A DNA stretch of 64,000 bases from Sphingomonas jatrophae (GCF_900113315.1 NZ_FOZG01000002.1:62001-126000), one strand, 5' to 3'; shown: positions 27,842-38,764, counted from the first letter of the stretch. Notes: generated from the letters alone by a model not told the origin. A program made the numbers and translations.

Positions 27842-30800
27842 TCAACCGACTCGAACGGGCTTTTGCTCCTCGGCCACGAAGCTGGGCTTGTGCGCGTCGA
27901 GTAGTTCCGGCGGCAGCGGCAGCAGCACGGGTGCAGCGGTGTAGACCAAGGCCGCCTCGATCCGGCGGTCGGGAAAGATCACGGCGAGGGCGGCGGCATA
28001 GGCGGCCATCTGCCGCAGGTGGTGCGCCGGCGCAGCCGCCGCATCCGCAGGCACGCGCCGCCCGGTCTTGAAATCCACCACGCGGACGCGGTCGGGCTCG
28101 ACCAGCAGGCGATCGACGGTGCCCGAGACGACATGCCCGTTCGCCAGCACCGCCGCGATCGGCGCCTCCGCCAGCGCGTTCGGTGCGAACAACGCGGCGA
28201 AGGCCGGATCGCCAAGGATCGCACAGGCATCCGCGGCGAGCGCAGCGCGCTCCGCCGCATCGTCGACACCGCCGCTCGTCTCAAGCCAGCGCTGTGCCGC
28301 CTCGCTGCGCCGCTGGGGCGGCAAAGCGGGCAACCTCTCGAACAGGGCGTGAAGCAGCGTGCCGCGGCGGGCGGCTGCACGTGCGGCGGGCCCCGGCGGC
28401 GGTGCCGCCACATCGTCAGGACCAATGGCGGATGGGGCGAGCGGACGCGGCGGCCGCGCCTCGACCGGAGCGGGACGCCGCAGCCATTCGGGCGCATCGG
28501 CGGCAATCCGGACCACCGGCCGCGTGCGTGCGCGCGCAGGCACCTTGGCGGTGCCGCCGCGATGATGGCGCGCTCCCGACCAGCGCGCGTCCTCCTCCCA
28601 CTCGCTGCCAAGTGCGGCGAGCGCGCGGTCCACCGCCGCCCACCAGCTGTCCGCCGGTGCCTCGCCCTTTGCCCGCGCCCTTGCGCCGAGCGCGCCTGCG
28701 ACCACCAACCGCTCCTCCGCCCGCGTTGCCGCGACGTAGAGCAGCCGCCAATGCTCCTCGCGCTCCAGCCGGGCCTGCGCGCCATGCGCATCGGCAAGGC
28801 TGCCGGCCCGCTCCTCCTTGCGCGGCGCGAAGACGGGGACGGCGGCGTCGCCCACCGGCCAGCGGATCGGCTTGGCGCGTGCCGCATCGGGATCGGAGGT
28901 GGCATCCGCGAGGATGACGAGCGGCGCCTGCAATCCCTTGGCGCCATGCACCGTCATGACGCGAACGGCATCGAGCGGCGCGGCGGGATCGCGCTTGATC
29001 TCCACCTCGCCGCCGTCGAACCATTGCAGGAAGCGCTGGAGCGACGGCGCCTGCTGCGCCTCGAAGCCGACAGCGGCGCTGACCAGTTCCTCGACCGGAT
29101 CGCGCGCTTCCTCCCCCAGCCGCGCAAGGATGCGGCGGCGTCCCTCCAGCGGGCCCGACAGGATATGTTCGAGGAAGCGGTGCGGCGTGAGCAGATCGGC
29201 GCGGGCGAGCAGATCGCGCAGCTGTCCCGCCGTCTCCGCTTCGTGTGCTGCCTCGCGCACCGCCCGCCACAGCGTGTCGGGTCGTCCGAATGCCACGCGG
29301 TAGAGCCGGTCCTGGTCCCAGCCGAACAGCGGCGACACGAGCAACGCCGCCAGCGTCAGATCGTCCTCCGGCTGCACCGCGAAGCGCATCGCCGCGAGCA
29401 GATCCTGCACCGCCAGCGGCGCATCCAGCCGCAGCCGGTCGACACCCGCGACGGGCACGCCCTCCGCATGCAGCCGCGCAACGAGCAGCGAGGCGAGATC
29501 GCCGCGCTTGCGCACCAGCACCAGCACGTCTTCCGGGCGGAGCGGTCGACCCTGGCTCTCCAGCATCAGCCCTTCCTTCAACCATTCGGCGATCTGGCGG
29601 GCGAGCGTCGCGGCATAGAGGCGGGCGGCATCGTCAACCCAGCCCTCTTCGCCCTCCTCGGTCGGCTCGGCCGCGCCGATGAACGGCCGCCACAAAGTCA
29701 CCGTGCCGGGCCCGCCCTTGGCGCTGCGATGCGCCTCAAGTTCGTCGGCGATGCCGAGCGTATCCGCGCCGAGATCGTCTAGCAGACGGTCCACCAGTTC
29801 CAGTACCGGAGGGGTCGAGCGGAAGGATTGGCTGAGGCCGAGCCGCTGGAAGGGGCGGTCCGCCTGTTCGGCCAGCCGCTCGAAATGCTGGCGGGCGGCG
29901 CGGAACGCCTGCGGATCGGTGCCCTGGAAGCCGAAGATCGCCTGCTTGAAATCACCAACGGTGAAGATGGTGCGGATCGTACGACGAGTTCCGGTTTCCG
30001 GGTCGCCGCGCGCGCCCTCCCCGGCGAAATAATCGGAGGCGAGCGCCGCGACGATCGCCCATTGCCGCGCATTGGTGTCCTGCGCCTCATCGACAAGAAT
30101 GTGATCGGTCGCCTGATCGAGCTTGTAGCGGATCCAGTCGCCGATGCCGTCCTGCCCGAGCAGACGAACCGCGGTGCGGATCAGATCGTCGAAATCGACC
30201 AGCCCGGCCGCCCGCTTCGCCGCATCATAGGCCGCGGCATAGGCCTGCCCCGCGCGCAGCCCCGCGCCGAGCAGATCGGCCAGCGCCGCCTGCGCCGCCA
30301 TGTCGAGCATCTCACGGCAGGCATCGCCGAGCCGGCTGCACAGGTCCCCATAGTCGGCGGTGTGCGCCACCAGCTTGGGCGAATGCTTGCGCGGCTCGCC
30401 CGTCTTGACGCAGGCGACACTGAGCAGATCGCTTAGCAGCAGCGCCCGCCCCGCCGCGTCGGCGGCCAGGAAGGCGGCGATCACATCGGCATGGGCCAGC
30501 CCCTGCTTCGTCGCCCAGGCGGCATTCGCAGCGGCGATGCTGCGCAGCAAATCCTCGTCGAACGCGCCACAGCGAGCGTGGATCGTGGCGTCGATATCGC
30601 CGAGTGGCAGGCCGAGCGCATGCCGCAACCGCGCGCCGATCCCCTCACGGCTGCCGAGCGCGGCCATGGCCTCCGGATCGCGGGCGCAGGTGACGAGATA
30701 GGCTTCCGCCCCCTGCTCACCCAAGCGGCGGGAGAGGCGCGCGACATCGTCGCCGAGCCCCAGATCGCCACCGGCCTCCGCCGCAACCAGCATCTCCGCC

Positions 30801-31291
30801 AGCACGGATCGGGCCAGCGCCGCCTCTTCCCGCCCCTCCAGCGGGCGGAAGCCGGGTGCCAGCCCCGCCTCCGCTGGAAAGCCGGCGAGCAGGGTCTGGC
30901 AGAAAGCGTGGATGGTCTGGATGCGCAGACCCCCGCCACCCGCCTCCAGCACGCGCGCGAACAGCGTGCGCGCGCGGGCGAGCAGGCGCGGGTCGTTGGG
31001 GTCCTCGCCCAGCGCCCACAACTCCTCGCGCAGCCGGCTATCCTCCAGCCGCACCCAGTAAGCCAGGCGCTCGTTCAGCCGCTGCGCCATTTCGGCAGCG
31101 CCCGCCTTGGTGAAAGTGAGGCACAGGATCGCGCCCGGATCGGTACCCGCGAGCAGGAGCCGCAGCACGCGCGCGGTGAGCACGTGCGTCTTGCCAGTAC
31201 CCGCGCTGGCGGACAGCCAGACGAGCGAGCCCGGATGCGATGCGGCGAGCTGCGCGCCCTGCAGGCGGATGAGGGGTTTCAGCCGCGCCAT
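27842..31291 (-). CDS. addA: Double-strand break repair helicase-nuclease AddA
   Basis: 1,149 residues from ATG 31291, which overlaps the addB stop (ATGA); an ATG 21 bases upstream is possible. It is a UvrD/Rep-type 3'-5' helicase with Walker [10 protein letters not shown] near residue 35, Walker B VDEAQDTN, and a C-terminal PD-(D/E)XK nuclease with VVDFKTGRR. With AddB it resects double-strand ends up to a recombination hotspot to load RecA. Length fits alphaproteobacterial AddA (about 1,150). The operon position beside addB and trxA is conserved. Confidence 0.95.
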   Translation of the reverse strand: MARLKPLIRLQGAQLAASHPGSLVWLSASAGTGKTHVLTARVLRLLLAGTDPGAILCLTFTKAGAAEMAQRLNERLAYWVRLEDSRLREELWALGEDPNDPRLLARARTLFARVLEAGGGGLRIQTIHAFCQTLLAGFPAEAGLAPGFRPLEGREEAALARSVLAEMLVAAEAGGDLGLGDDVARLSRRLGEQGAEAYLVTCARDPEAMAALGSREGIGARLRHALGLPLGDIDATIHARCGAFDEDLLRSIAAANAAWATKQGLAHADVIAAFLAADAAGRALLLSDLLSVACVKTGEPRKHSPKLVAHTADYGDLCSRLGDACREMLDMAAQAALADLLGAGLRAGQAYAAAYDAAKRAAGLVDFDDLIRTAVRLLGQDGIGDWIRYKLDQATDHILVDEAQDTNARQWAIVAALASDYFAGEGARGDPETGTRRTIRTIFTVGDFKQAIFGFQGTDPQAFRAARQHFERLAEQADRPFQRLGLSQSFRSTPPVLELVDRLLDDLGADTLGIADELEAHRSAKGGPGTVTLWRPFIGAAEPTEEGEEGWVDDAARLYAATLARQIAEWLKEGLMLESQGRPLRPEDVLVLVRKRGDLASLLVARLHAEGVPVAGVDRLRLDAPLAVQDLLAAMRFAVQPEDDLTLAALLVSPLFGWDQDRLYRVAFGRPDTLWRAVREAAHEAETAGQLRDLLARADLLTPHRFLEHILSGPLEGRRRILARLGEEARDPVEELVSAAVGFEAQQAPSLQRFLQWFDGGEVEIKRDPAAPLDAVRVMTVHGAKGLQAPLVILADATSDPDAARAKPIRWPVGDAAVPVFAPRKEERAGSLADAHGAQARLEREEHWRLLYVAATRAEERLVVAGALGARARAKGEAPADSWWAAVDRALAALGSEWEEDARWSGARHHRGGTAKVPARARTRPVVRIAADAPEWLRRPAPVEARPPRPLAPSAIGPDDVAAPPPGPAARAAARRGTLLHALFERLPALPPQRRSEAAQRWLETSGGVDDAAERAALAADACAILGDPAFAALFAPNALAEAPIAAVLANGHVVSGTVDRLLVEPDRVRVVDFKTGRRVPADAAAAPAHHLRQMAAYAAALAVIFPDRRIEAALVYTAAPVLLPLPPELLDAHKPSFVAEEQKPVRVG

Positions 31292-34236
31292 CAGCTTTCG
31301 CGCCCATACCATTCGTCCTTGCGGGCGAGTTGATCGTAATCGCCATAAGGCGCATATTCGGGATGGAGCAAAGCGGTGAAAGGCGCGTCGCCCGTCAGCC
31401 AGCGTGCCGCCGCCGCCTCAATCTGGCGCGCGGCACGCGCGGTCATCTCGGCGGGGTCCGGCCCCTGCCCATCCCTGCCGGGCTCGATCCGCGCGACATG
31501 GCCGAGCTGCCCATCCTTTTGCGCCAGCGACCAATATTCGAACGCCGCCGCCCGACCTTCCACCCCCTCGAACCCGCCGCGCTCCGCGATCAGTCCGAGA
31601 AGGCCAAGCTGCATGGCAAAGCCCTCCGCAACGGCGCGTTTCGAGGGCGGCTGGCCGGTCTTGTAGTCGACGATGGCGAGCTTGCCGTCCTCGAGCCGAT
31701 CGATCCGGTCGACCGTGCCTTCCAGCAGGATCTCGCCCACCTGCGCCTTGCCCTTCAGCTCCGCCACCAGCGGGCGCCGGCCGGCCGCCGCATCCGCGCC
31801 CATCCGCTCCGCCACCCAGGCGACCGCCTCCATCAGACGCGGCGTCCACAGCGCGCGCTGCACCGGGTGCGCGGCGATGCCCTCCAGCAAGGCCTCCGCC
31901 CGACCGAGCAGAGCGGCGGGGTCGCCATCATCCTCCTGGATCCACTGCTCGAAGATCTTGTGAACCGCGCTGCCGCGCCACGCTGCGGCAAGGTCCGCGT
32001 CCACCGCTTCCAGCGCACCGAGGCGCAGCATCGATTGCGCGTAGAAGGCGAAGGGATCGGCATTCAGCCGGTCAAGCCGCGTGACGGCGATCCGGTGCGG
32101 GCGATCTGCGACGGGCGGGCGCGGCGCCGGGCGGGGCGCGTAGGCCGGCCGCTCGGGCGCTGGATCGAGCGCGCGGGCCCACCGGCAGACGAGCGGCGCG
32201 CGCGTGATGCCGCCGGTCATCGCCTCCAGCCGCAGCCACAGCCGCGATGCGACGGTGGGCGCGCGTGCATCCCGCCGCGCGCGGGTGACGAGCACACGCG
32301 GGCCACCCAGGCCGAGTGCGAAATCATGCGCGGCGAGCCCCACCCGCCGCTCCAGCCCCGGCAGGCCGAGCAGGCGGCGGATGGCGGGCGCCAGCCAGGG
32401 ATCGGGCTGCGGCACGGATGGCCACACGCCCTCGTTCAGGCCGCCGAGGATGGTGAGATCGGCCTGCTGCAACCGTGCCTCGATCAGGCCGTAGATGGCG
32501 ACGCGTGGGTGCCCGCCCTGCGGCGGCCGCACCGCGACATCGTCCATCAGCACCTTGAGCAGCGATGGCAACGCATCCGCGCGCACCGTCCGCGGCCCTG
32601 CCGCGGCGCAGCGTTCCAGCCCCTCGAACAGCTCCGCCATGGCGCGTCCCGCCGGCCCTGCCCACGCCGCATCCCCGGCCAGCACCTCGATCGCCTCGCG
32701 CAGCAGCGCCAACGCAGGACCGAGCGCCCCCGGTGCCACACTCTCCAGCGGTGCGAGCAGCGGCACCGCCCCGTCCCACCAGCGCGCGGCGACGTGCCAG
32801 CGGGCCGCAGCGAGATGCGTCGTCACCCCGGCCAAGCCCGGCCCGGGCCGCGGCCCGCGCAGCGCCCGATCGAGCGCGCGCGCACCCTCCAGCCACGCCA
32901 GCCTGCCCTCGCCCGCACGGACCAGCGGATGCTTGACCAGCGCGAGCAACGCCACCGGCGCGAACCGCTCCGCCACCGCCTCCGCCAGCGCGAGCAGCAA
33001 GGTGCCGGGCGGCGTCGCCGTGAGCGGCACGCCCGCCGAATCGTCCGCCTCGATATTCCAGCGCGCGAGATGCGCGACGACACGGCGAGCCAGCGTGCGA
33101 TCGGGCGTCACCAGCGCGACGGTGCGTGCAGGCACCTCCAATGCCTCGCGGATGGCGACGGCGATGCCCTGCGCCTCCTCCGCCGGATGCGCGAAGTCTG
33201 CCGCACGCACGCCCGTCAGCCGCCGCTCCGCAGGCTTCAGCGTCCGCCACTTGGCGGTGAAGGCGGCAGGCGTCATCGCATTGTTGATCGCCCGTGCCCG
33301 CGCTGCCGGAGCATCGCGTCCGCTGCCCCGCCGCCAGCCGCGCACATCCTCCCGCGTCGCATCCATGCGGTCGAGCAGCAGCTTGAGATGATATTGCGGG
33401 TGCGTCTCCAGCGATGGCGCTGCGATGCCTGTTACGGGATCGGGCGCGTGCGGCCCGAGCGCGCGCCACTCCTGCTCCGGCATCAGCCGGTCGAGCCCGG
33501 GCAGCACGACCATCCCCTGGGGCAGGCGGGCGATGGTGCGGAGCAGCCGCGCGACGGCCGGTGCCGAACCGGTGATGCCCGCGGCGACGACGAAGCCCGC
33601 GGGCGGCGTCACCGTCCACCGCTCCGCCGCGCGCGCGAGCAATCGGTTACGCCGCTCCGCCAGATCGATCCGGCCGGCCTTCTCCAGCTCGGCAGGCCAA
33701 CGGGCGAGGATCAGCTCCAGCACCGCCAGCGAACGCTCCCAGTGGAGCGCCAGCACCCCACCGCCATCCGCCTCCGCCACGGCATCGCGCAGGCGGGCGG
33801 GATCGATCTCCTCGCCATGCAGCTGATCGAGCGTGCGGGCGAGATCCGCGGCAAGCCGTGCCGCCTCCCCCGCATCCACCGGCTCGCCGGCAATCTCGCG
33901 TGCTTCCTGCACCAGCCGCGCAAGGATCAGCCGCCGGGCCAGCGGCTCCATTGCCGGCGGGATCGGCGCCGCATCATCAAGCGGATCGAGCATCGGGCCC
34001 AGCCGCTCGTCCAACGCCTCGTCCCCGATGGCGGCGAGACGCGGCAGCAGCAGCCCGCCTTCCGCCCGTCGAACGAACGCATCCTGCATTGCCCGCACCG
34101 CACGATTGTTCGGCAGCAGCACGAGCCCGCGGGCCAACCCCAGCGGATCGCCGCCATAGCGATCGATCAGCCCCGCCGCGAGCGAGTCGGCAAAGGCGCG
34201 GTGCGGGGGAACGGAGAAGATGGCGGGACCGGACAC
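31291..34236 (-). CDS. addB: Double-strand break repair protein AddB
   Basis: 981 residues from ATG 34236. It is the partner of AddA. In place of a functional Walker A the N-terminus reads GLVLLPNNRAVRAMQDAF, as in alphaproteobacterial AddB proteins whose helicase fold is inactive. The C-terminus has a RecB-type nuclease with KIFEQWIQ and LAIVDYKTGQPP, so it should cut one strand. The iron-sulfur cysteine set of Firmicute AddB is not evident. Its stop overlaps the addA start. Confidence 0.93.
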   Translation of the reverse strand: MSGPAIFSVPPHRAFADSLAAGLIDRYGGDPLGLARGLVLLPNNRAVRAMQDAFVRRAEGGLLLPRLAAIGDEALDERLGPMLDPLDDAAPIPPAMEPLARRLILARLVQEAREIAGEPVDAGEAARLAADLARTLDQLHGEEIDPARLRDAVAEADGGGVLALHWERSLAVLELILARWPAELEKAGRIDLAERRNRLLARAAERWTVTPPAGFVVAAGITGSAPAVARLLRTIARLPQGMVVLPGLDRLMPEQEWRALGPHAPDPVTGIAAPSLETHPQYHLKLLLDRMDATREDVRGWRRGSGRDAPAARARAINNAMTPAAFTAKWRTLKPAERRLTGVRAADFAHPAEEAQGIAVAIREALEVPARTVALVTPDRTLARRVVAHLARWNIEADDSAGVPLTATPPGTLLLALAEAVAERFAPVALLALVKHPLVRAGEGRLAWLEGARALDRALRGPRPGPGLAGVTTHLAAARWHVAARWWDGAVPLLAPLESVAPGALGPALALLREAIEVLAGDAAWAGPAGRAMAELFEGLERCAAAGPRTVRADALPSLLKVLMDDVAVRPPQGGHPRVAIYGLIEARLQQADLTILGGLNEGVWPSVPQPDPWLAPAIRRLLGLPGLERRVGLAAHDFALGLGGPRVLVTRARRDARAPTVASRLWLRLEAMTGGITRAPLVCRWARALDPAPERPAYAPRPAPRPPVADRPHRIAVTRLDRLNADPFAFYAQSMLRLGALEAVDADLAAAWRGSAVHKIFEQWIQEDDGDPAALLGRAEALLEGIAAHPVQRALWTPRLMEAVAWVAERMGADAAAGRRPLVAELKGKAQVGEILLEGTVDRIDRLEDGKLAIVDYKTGQPPSKRAVAEGFAMQLGLLGLIAERGGFEGVEGRAAAFEYWSLAQKDGQLGHVARIEPGRDGQGPDPAEMTARAARQIEAAAARWLTGDAPFTALLHPEYAPYGDYDQLARKDEWYGRES

Positions 34237-34282
34237 GCCCTGCCTTTAGAACAAGGGTGGAACGGGTGCCAGTGGCGCGGCC

Positions 34283-35044
34283 TTATGCCTCGGCCAGCAG
34301 CGCCTCGGTCCGCCCGATCGCAGGGGGCGTTCCGACGTCGAACCACAGCCCCTGATGGACCACGCCATAGGCCCGTCCCGCGGCGATCGCACGGTCCCAC
34401 AGGATGTTGGTCGAGAAGGGGCCGGCAGGCGCATCGGCGAGCAACCGGCGCGAGACGACCTGCACGCCGCTGAACACGAACGGTGCCACGCGGCCGCTGC
34501 GCCGCCGGGTCAGCCGCCCGAGCGCATCCATGTGGAAGTCGCCCGGCCCACCGTGGCAATTCGCCCGAGCGAGAGGCACGACCAGCATCAGCGCATCCAT
34601 GCGCTCCTCGTCCCACCGCTCGCTCAGCAGGCCGATCGCATCGACGGGCCCGTCGATCCAGAGATTGTCGCTGTTGGCGACGAGGAAGGTGTCGTCGCCG
34701 ATCAGCGCCTCGGCCTGCACCATGCCGCCGCCCGTCTCCATCAGCATGCGCCGCTCGTCGGAGATGAGGACATCCAGATCGGCGGCCTTGTAGCGGAGAT
34801 GCGCCTCCATCGCGTCGGCGAAGTGGTGGACGTTGACCACCACGCGGTGGATGCCGGCGGCGCGCAGGCGATCGAGCACATGGTCGATCAACGGCTGCCC
34901 GGCCACCTCGACCAGCGGCTTTGGCCGGGTCGCGGTGAGCGGGCGCATCCGCTTGCCGAGGCCCGCCGCCAGCACCATCGCGGTGCGGAAGGGCGCGGCA
35001 TGGCTGGCCGGGCGAAGCGAGAGGGGCGCGGAAAAGCGGTTCAT
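34283..35044 (-). CDS. murU: N-acetylmuramate-1-phosphate uridylyltransferase MurU
   Basis: 253 residues from ATG 35044, overlapping the amgK stop (ATGA); an ATG 15 bases earlier is possible. It is a nucleotidyltransferase with the signature LAAGLGKRMRPLTATRPKPL and the metal-binding Asp in FLVANSDNLW. With AmgK it turns N-acetylmuramic acid into UDP-MurNAc directly, bypassing de novo synthesis. In Pseudomonas putida this route gives intrinsic fosfomycin resistance. Identity rests on family plus the adjacent kinase, since related sugar nucleotidyltransferases look similar. Confidence 0.88.
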   Translation of the reverse strand: MNRFSAPLSLRPASHAAPFRTAMVLAAGLGKRMRPLTATRPKPLVEVAGQPLIDHVLDRLRAAGIHRVVVNVHHFADAMEAHLRYKAADLDVLISDERRMLMETGGGMVQAEALIGDDTFLVANSDNLWIDGPVDAIGLLSERWDEERMDALMLVVPLARANCHGGPGDFHMDALGRLTRRRSGRVAPFVFSGVQVVSRRLLADAPAGPFSTNILWDRAIAAGRAYGVVHQGLWFDVGTPPAIGRTEALLAEA

Positions 35045-36000
35045 GCAAAGGCACTCCACGCATCGGCACGCGCCGCCACCGGCACGTTCGCATCGAACCA
35101 GGCGCGCACAGGCGCGAGCGCCGGATGCGCCAGATCACGCTCCAGATAGCGCCACACCCGCGGCTGATAGCCGAGGTAAGCCGGCTTGCCGTCGCGCTTC
35201 CAGAGCCGCGTGAAGATACCGAGGATCTTGGCATTCCGCTGTGCGCCGAGCAGCGCATAAGCGGTCCGGTCGAGCTCGCCATAATGATCGAGCATCTCGG
35301 CCTCCAGATCGGACGACACGTCCCGCCGCGCATCCTGCAGCAGGGAGACGAGATCGTAGGCCGGGTGGCCGGCAAGCGCATCCTGGAAGTCGAGCAGGCC
35401 GAGACTGCCGTCGGCCAGCAGCATGACGTTCTCGGCATGATAGTCGCGCAGCACCGTCACGGCACGGCTCTGCGCGACATCGCCCAGCACGCTGCCCCAG
35501 GCATCGGTATAGCCATCTGCGTCCACCTCAATGCCGAGCGCCGGGGCATACCATTCGGGGAACAGGCCTACCTCGCGCAGCAGCACCGCCATGTCATAGG
35601 CCGGCACCGGCGCGGCGGGATGCGCGTGCAACTGCCACAGCAGGTCGATCGCCTGCGCGTAGACCGGCCGCTCGCGCGCCGGATCTGCCTCCACCACTTC
35701 CTTCATCCGCGCGTCGCCGAAATCCTCCAGCAGCACGAGGCCCGCCGCGAGATCCTGCGCCAGCACCGCGGGTGCGCGGAAGCCGAGCATGCGGAGGTGA
35801 TCCGCCACGCGCAGGAACGGCCCGCAATCCTCATGTTCGGGCGGTGCATCCATCAGGACGGCGCGGCCACGCTCGCCCACCACGCGGAAATAGCGGCGGA
35901 AGCTGGCATCGCCCGCAAGCGGCAGGATCGCGGCGCCGCCCCAACCCGCCGACGCGAGGAAAGCGGGCGCCGCCACGGGCGGAATCATCGGAGCGGCCAT
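35041..36000 (-). CDS. amgK: N-acetylmuramate/N-acetylglucosamine kinase AmgK
   Basis: 319 residues from ATG 36000, chosen because GGGGAG stands four bases upstream; ATG 35988 would overlap the tsaE stop. It is an aminoglycoside-phosphotransferase-fold kinase: LAGDASFRRYFRV near the N-terminus is the nucleotide loop, LRDYHAENVML the catalytic loop (Asp), and LLDFQDALAGHPAYDL the metal-binding Asp region. AmgK phosphorylates the anomeric carbon of recovered cell-wall amino sugars for MurU. The context tsaE-amgK-murU supports this over drug phosphorylation. Confidence 0.9.
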   Translation of the reverse strand: MAAPMIPPVAAPAFLASAGWGGAAILPLAGDASFRRYFRVVGERGRAVLMDAPPEHEDCGPFLRVADHLRMLGFRAPAVLAQDLAAGLVLLEDFGDARMKEVVEADPARERPVYAQAIDLLWQLHAHPAAPVPAYDMAVLLREVGLFPEWYAPALGIEVDADGYTDAWGSVLGDVAQSRAVTVLRDYHAENVMLLADGSLGLLDFQDALAGHPAYDLVSLLQDARRDVSSDLEAEMLDHYGELDRTAYALLGAQRNAKILGIFTRLWKRDGKPAYLGYQPRVWRYLERDLAHPALAPVRAWFDANVPVAARADAWSAFA

Positions 36001-36434
36001 CGCGCTCCCCAAGCCGCCGGCGCCTGCCAAGTCAAGCGGCGGCCACCACCCGGATCGGGCGAGAGCGTCAGGCGGAGCGCGGGGCCGGGCAGCGCGCGGC
36101 CGCCATGTTCTGGCCACTCGACGAGCAGCGCGCCATCGAACAGGTAATCGTCGAGGCCCAGCTCCTCCAGCGCGCTTGGATCGTCGATGCGGTAGAGATC
36201 GACATGCGCCACCGGCAGCCGTGTCTCGGGCGTTGCGTAAGGGATGACGATGGGGAAGCTGGGGCTCGCTGCCTCGCCATCGAGCCCGAGCGCGGCCAGT
36301 GCGCCGCGTGCGAAGCTGGTCTTGCCCGCGCCAACCGGCCCGGAGAGCGTCACCACATCGCCCGCATGCAGCACCGCGCCAAGCGCGCGGCCCGCGGCTT
36401 CGGTCGCCTCCGCATCGGCGAGATAGAGGCTCAC
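35985..36434 (-). CDS. tsaE: tRNA threonylcarbamoyladenosine biosynthesis ATPase TsaE
   Basis: 149 residues. It is the small P-loop ATPase that works with TsaB and TsaD to make t6A37 in tRNA. Walker A is LSGPVGAGKTSFARG and the family marks SPSFPIV and HVDLYRIDDPSALEELGLDDYL-type region follow. Its start overlaps the divL stop by four bases, and it overlaps amgK by 16, so divL-tsaE-amgK-murU appear translationally coupled. Confidence 0.95.
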   Translation of the reverse strand: MSLYLADAEATEAAGRALGAVLHAGDVVTLSGPVGAGKTSFARGALAALGLDGEAASPSFPIVIPYATPETRLPVAHVDLYRIDDPSALEELGLDDYLFDGALLVEWPEHGGRALPGPALRLTLSPDPGGGRRLTWQAPAAWGARWPLR

Positions 36435-38764
36435 GCCCGGCGCGGCAGGCGCAGGATCACTGCCGTCCCCTCCCCCACTTCGCTGATCAGCTCCACCGTG
36501 CCGCCATGCGCCTCGGCGAAGCGGCGGGCGAGCGGCAGGCCGAGCCCGGCGGCGGCGCGGCCCTCGCCCGGCGCGCTGCTGCCGCGGTGGAAGCGATCGA
36601 ACACGCGCGCGCGCTCCGCCTCCGGGATGCCGGGGCCGTTGTCCGATACGACAATCTCGATTTCGCGCTCGTCTCCGCGCGCACGGAACAGCACACGGCC
36701 GCCCGGCTGGGTATAGCCGACGGCGTTGCGCAGAAGATGGTCAATCGCCTGCTTCAGCCGCCGCTCGTCCCCGCGCGAAACCCCGACCGAGCCATCAACG
36801 TCCACCACGAAATCCAGCCGCCGCTCCTTCGCGCGTGCCGCCGCTTCATCAGCAGCGGCGCGGGCAACGGCGGCGAGATCCACCGCCTCCTCCGCCAGCG
36901 CCAGCGTGCCCGCGTCGCTCTGCGTCAAATCCAGCACGTCGTCGATCAGGCCGGACAGACGCGTGACCGAGAGCAGGATCGCCTGGACGTAATCGCCCGC
37001 CGTCTCGCTCAAGTCCCCGGCATAGCCGCCCGCCAGCATCTCGGCGAAGCCGCCGATCGAGGTGAGCGGCACGCGCAGTTCGTAGCTCATGTTGGCGACG
37101 AACGCGGTCTTCAGCCGGTCCGCCTGCTCCAGCGCCTCGGTGCGACCGCGCAGCGCCTCCTCGATCTGCCGTCCGGCGGTGATGTCGAGCATCGTGAACA
37201 GCGCATTGCCATCGGGCAGCGGCACCGCGGCGAACTCGAAATGGCGTCCGTCGGCGAGCGACACCCGCCCCGACCGCGCCTGCCGCTCCACCGTGGCGAT
37301 GCGGACCAGCTCGCGCAGCAGCCCGGCGCGCGACGGCGTCGCCAGCCGCGCGCCGATCGCGTCGACCAGTGCATCGACGCGGGGATGCGTGGCAAGCTCC
37401 GCCTCGCTCAAGCCCCAGACGTCGCGAAAGCGGCGGTTCCACAGGTTGAGCCGGCCATCTGCCGCGAACACGCCGACCGCCTCGAACAGGCTGTCGAACG
37501 TGGCATTGCGCACCTGCAACAGCGTATCGCGCGCCGACGCAAGCTGGACCTGCTCGGTCCGATCCTCGAAGATCAGCAGCAGCCCGCCATCAGGCGTCGG
37601 CTGGGGCACGACGCGGATGTGCCGCCCGCCGGGCAGCAGCCATGCTTCCTCCGCCACCGCCTCGGCCGTGAACCATTGCCGCCGCTCGGCCTTCCAGCGC
37701 GGGAAGTCGCGGCTTTCGGGCGCGCGGCCGGTCTCGCGCAAACGGTCCAGCACGCGATCGAACTCGGGCCGGTCCGCCAGCCAGTCGGGCTGGAGCGCGA
37801 ACAGGCGCAGGAAAGGCTGGTTGTAGAAGGCGAGGCCCCGGTCGGCACCGAACAGAGCGACACCCGCGGACAGCCGATCATAGGCATCGCGCTGCGCCCG
37901 CGCGAAGCGGACGAGGTCGCCGCGCGCCTCCTCCAGATCGCCGACATCGACGGCATAACCGGCGACGCCGGTCGGCCCGAGCGGCACATCGACGATGCGG
38001 ACAGTGCGACGCTGCCCGGCGATAGTGGCGGGCGCGGTGCGCTCGGCGATCTGGCCGCTCTCGCGCGCGGCCGCCGCTGCGGACAGCGGCCCCTTGCCCG
38101 CGCTCCCTTCGACCAATTCCAGCCCCCGCGCGATGGCATCCTCCGCGTCCGCCGCTTCGACGGCGCGGACATAGGCCTGGTTGACCAGCGCGAGCTTCAG
38201 ATCCGGCCCGCGATACCACATCGGGAAGGGTGCCGCCTCGATCAGCGCGGCGACGGCGTCGAGTGTCTGCGACAGGCGCTCAACCTCGCGGGCCAGCCGC
38301 TCCTCGGCGCGCGCGCGCTCGGTCAGATCGAACCACCACAGGCTCGCCCCGCCATTCGGGGCGGCGCGCGCTTCCACCAGCAGCACGCGGGACGATCCGG
38401 CGACATGCATGGTGCGCGCCTCCGGTGGTGCGCCCCGCAGCGCCGCCTGCGCCAGCGCCAGCAAGGCGGATGCCTCGCCTTCTTCGAAGGTATCCGGCGG
38501 CAGATCGGTGAGAAAGCGGGGGAAGCGTTCGATGCCAAGCCGATCGTACAGCCGCAGATCGGCCGTACAGCGGCCATCCGACGCCAGCTCGAGCAGGAGC
38601 GCCGGACCGGTTCGCAGCAAAGCCGCAAGCCGCGCCGCCTCACTTTCCGCCGCGCGCGCGGCGAGGCCGCGGCGCAGCCCCCACGCAACCGCCCAGACGC
38701 CTGCGATCAGCCACAGCGCGGCAACGACGCCGAGCAGCGCAAGGACAAGCGGCGAAAGGGTCAC
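36431..38764 (-). CDS. divL: DivL-like PAS histidine-kinase-fold protein with Tyr at the acceptor site
   Basis: 777 residues. One N-terminal transmembrane helix (LVLALLGVVAALWLIAGVWA) is followed by several PAS-like regions (about 45-150, 170-280, 290-405, 415-530), then a dimerisation domain and HATPase. The H-box reads NMSYELRVPLTSIGG: the codon at 37082-37084 is TAC, so residue 561 is Tyr where kinases have His. The ATPase boxes NAVGYTQPGG, DNGPGIPE and GLGLPLARRF look intact. Tyr at this place, length and layout are those of Caulobacter DivL (about 770 residues, Tyr550), which modulates CckA and so CtrA. It is adjacent to tsaE and starts the long minus-strand operon. Confidence 0.88.
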   Translation of the reverse strand: MTLSPLVLALLGVVAALWLIAGVWAVAWGLRRGLAARAAESEAARLAALLRTGPALLLELASDGRCTADLRLYDRLGIERFPRFLTDLPPDTFEEGEASALLALAQAALRGAPPEARTMHVAGSSRVLLVEARAAPNGGASLWWFDLTERARAEERLAREVERLSQTLDAVAALIEAAPFPMWYRGPDLKLALVNQAYVRAVEAADAEDAIARGLELVEGSAGKGPLSAAAAARESGQIAERTAPATIAGQRRTVRIVDVPLGPTGVAGYAVDVGDLEEARGDLVRFARAQRDAYDRLSAGVALFGADRGLAFYNQPFLRLFALQPDWLADRPEFDRVLDRLRETGRAPESRDFPRWKAERRQWFTAEAVAEEAWLLPGGRHIRVVPQPTPDGGLLLIFEDRTEQVQLASARDTLLQVRNATFDSLFEAVGVFAADGRLNLWNRRFRDVWGLSEAELATHPRVDALVDAIGARLATPSRAGLLRELVRIATVERQARSGRVSLADGRHFEFAAVPLPDGNALFTMLDITAGRQIEEALRGRTEALEQADRLKTAFVANMSYELRVPLTSIGGFAEMLAGGYAGDLSETAGDYVQAILLSVTRLSGLIDDVLDLTQSDAGTLALAEEAVDLAAVARAAADEAAARAKERRLDFVVDVDGSVGVSRGDERRLKQAIDHLLRNAVGYTQPGGRVLFRARGDEREIEIVVSDNGPGIPEAERARVFDRFHRGSSAPGEGRAAAGLGLPLARRFAEAHGGTVELISEVGEGTAVILRLPRRA

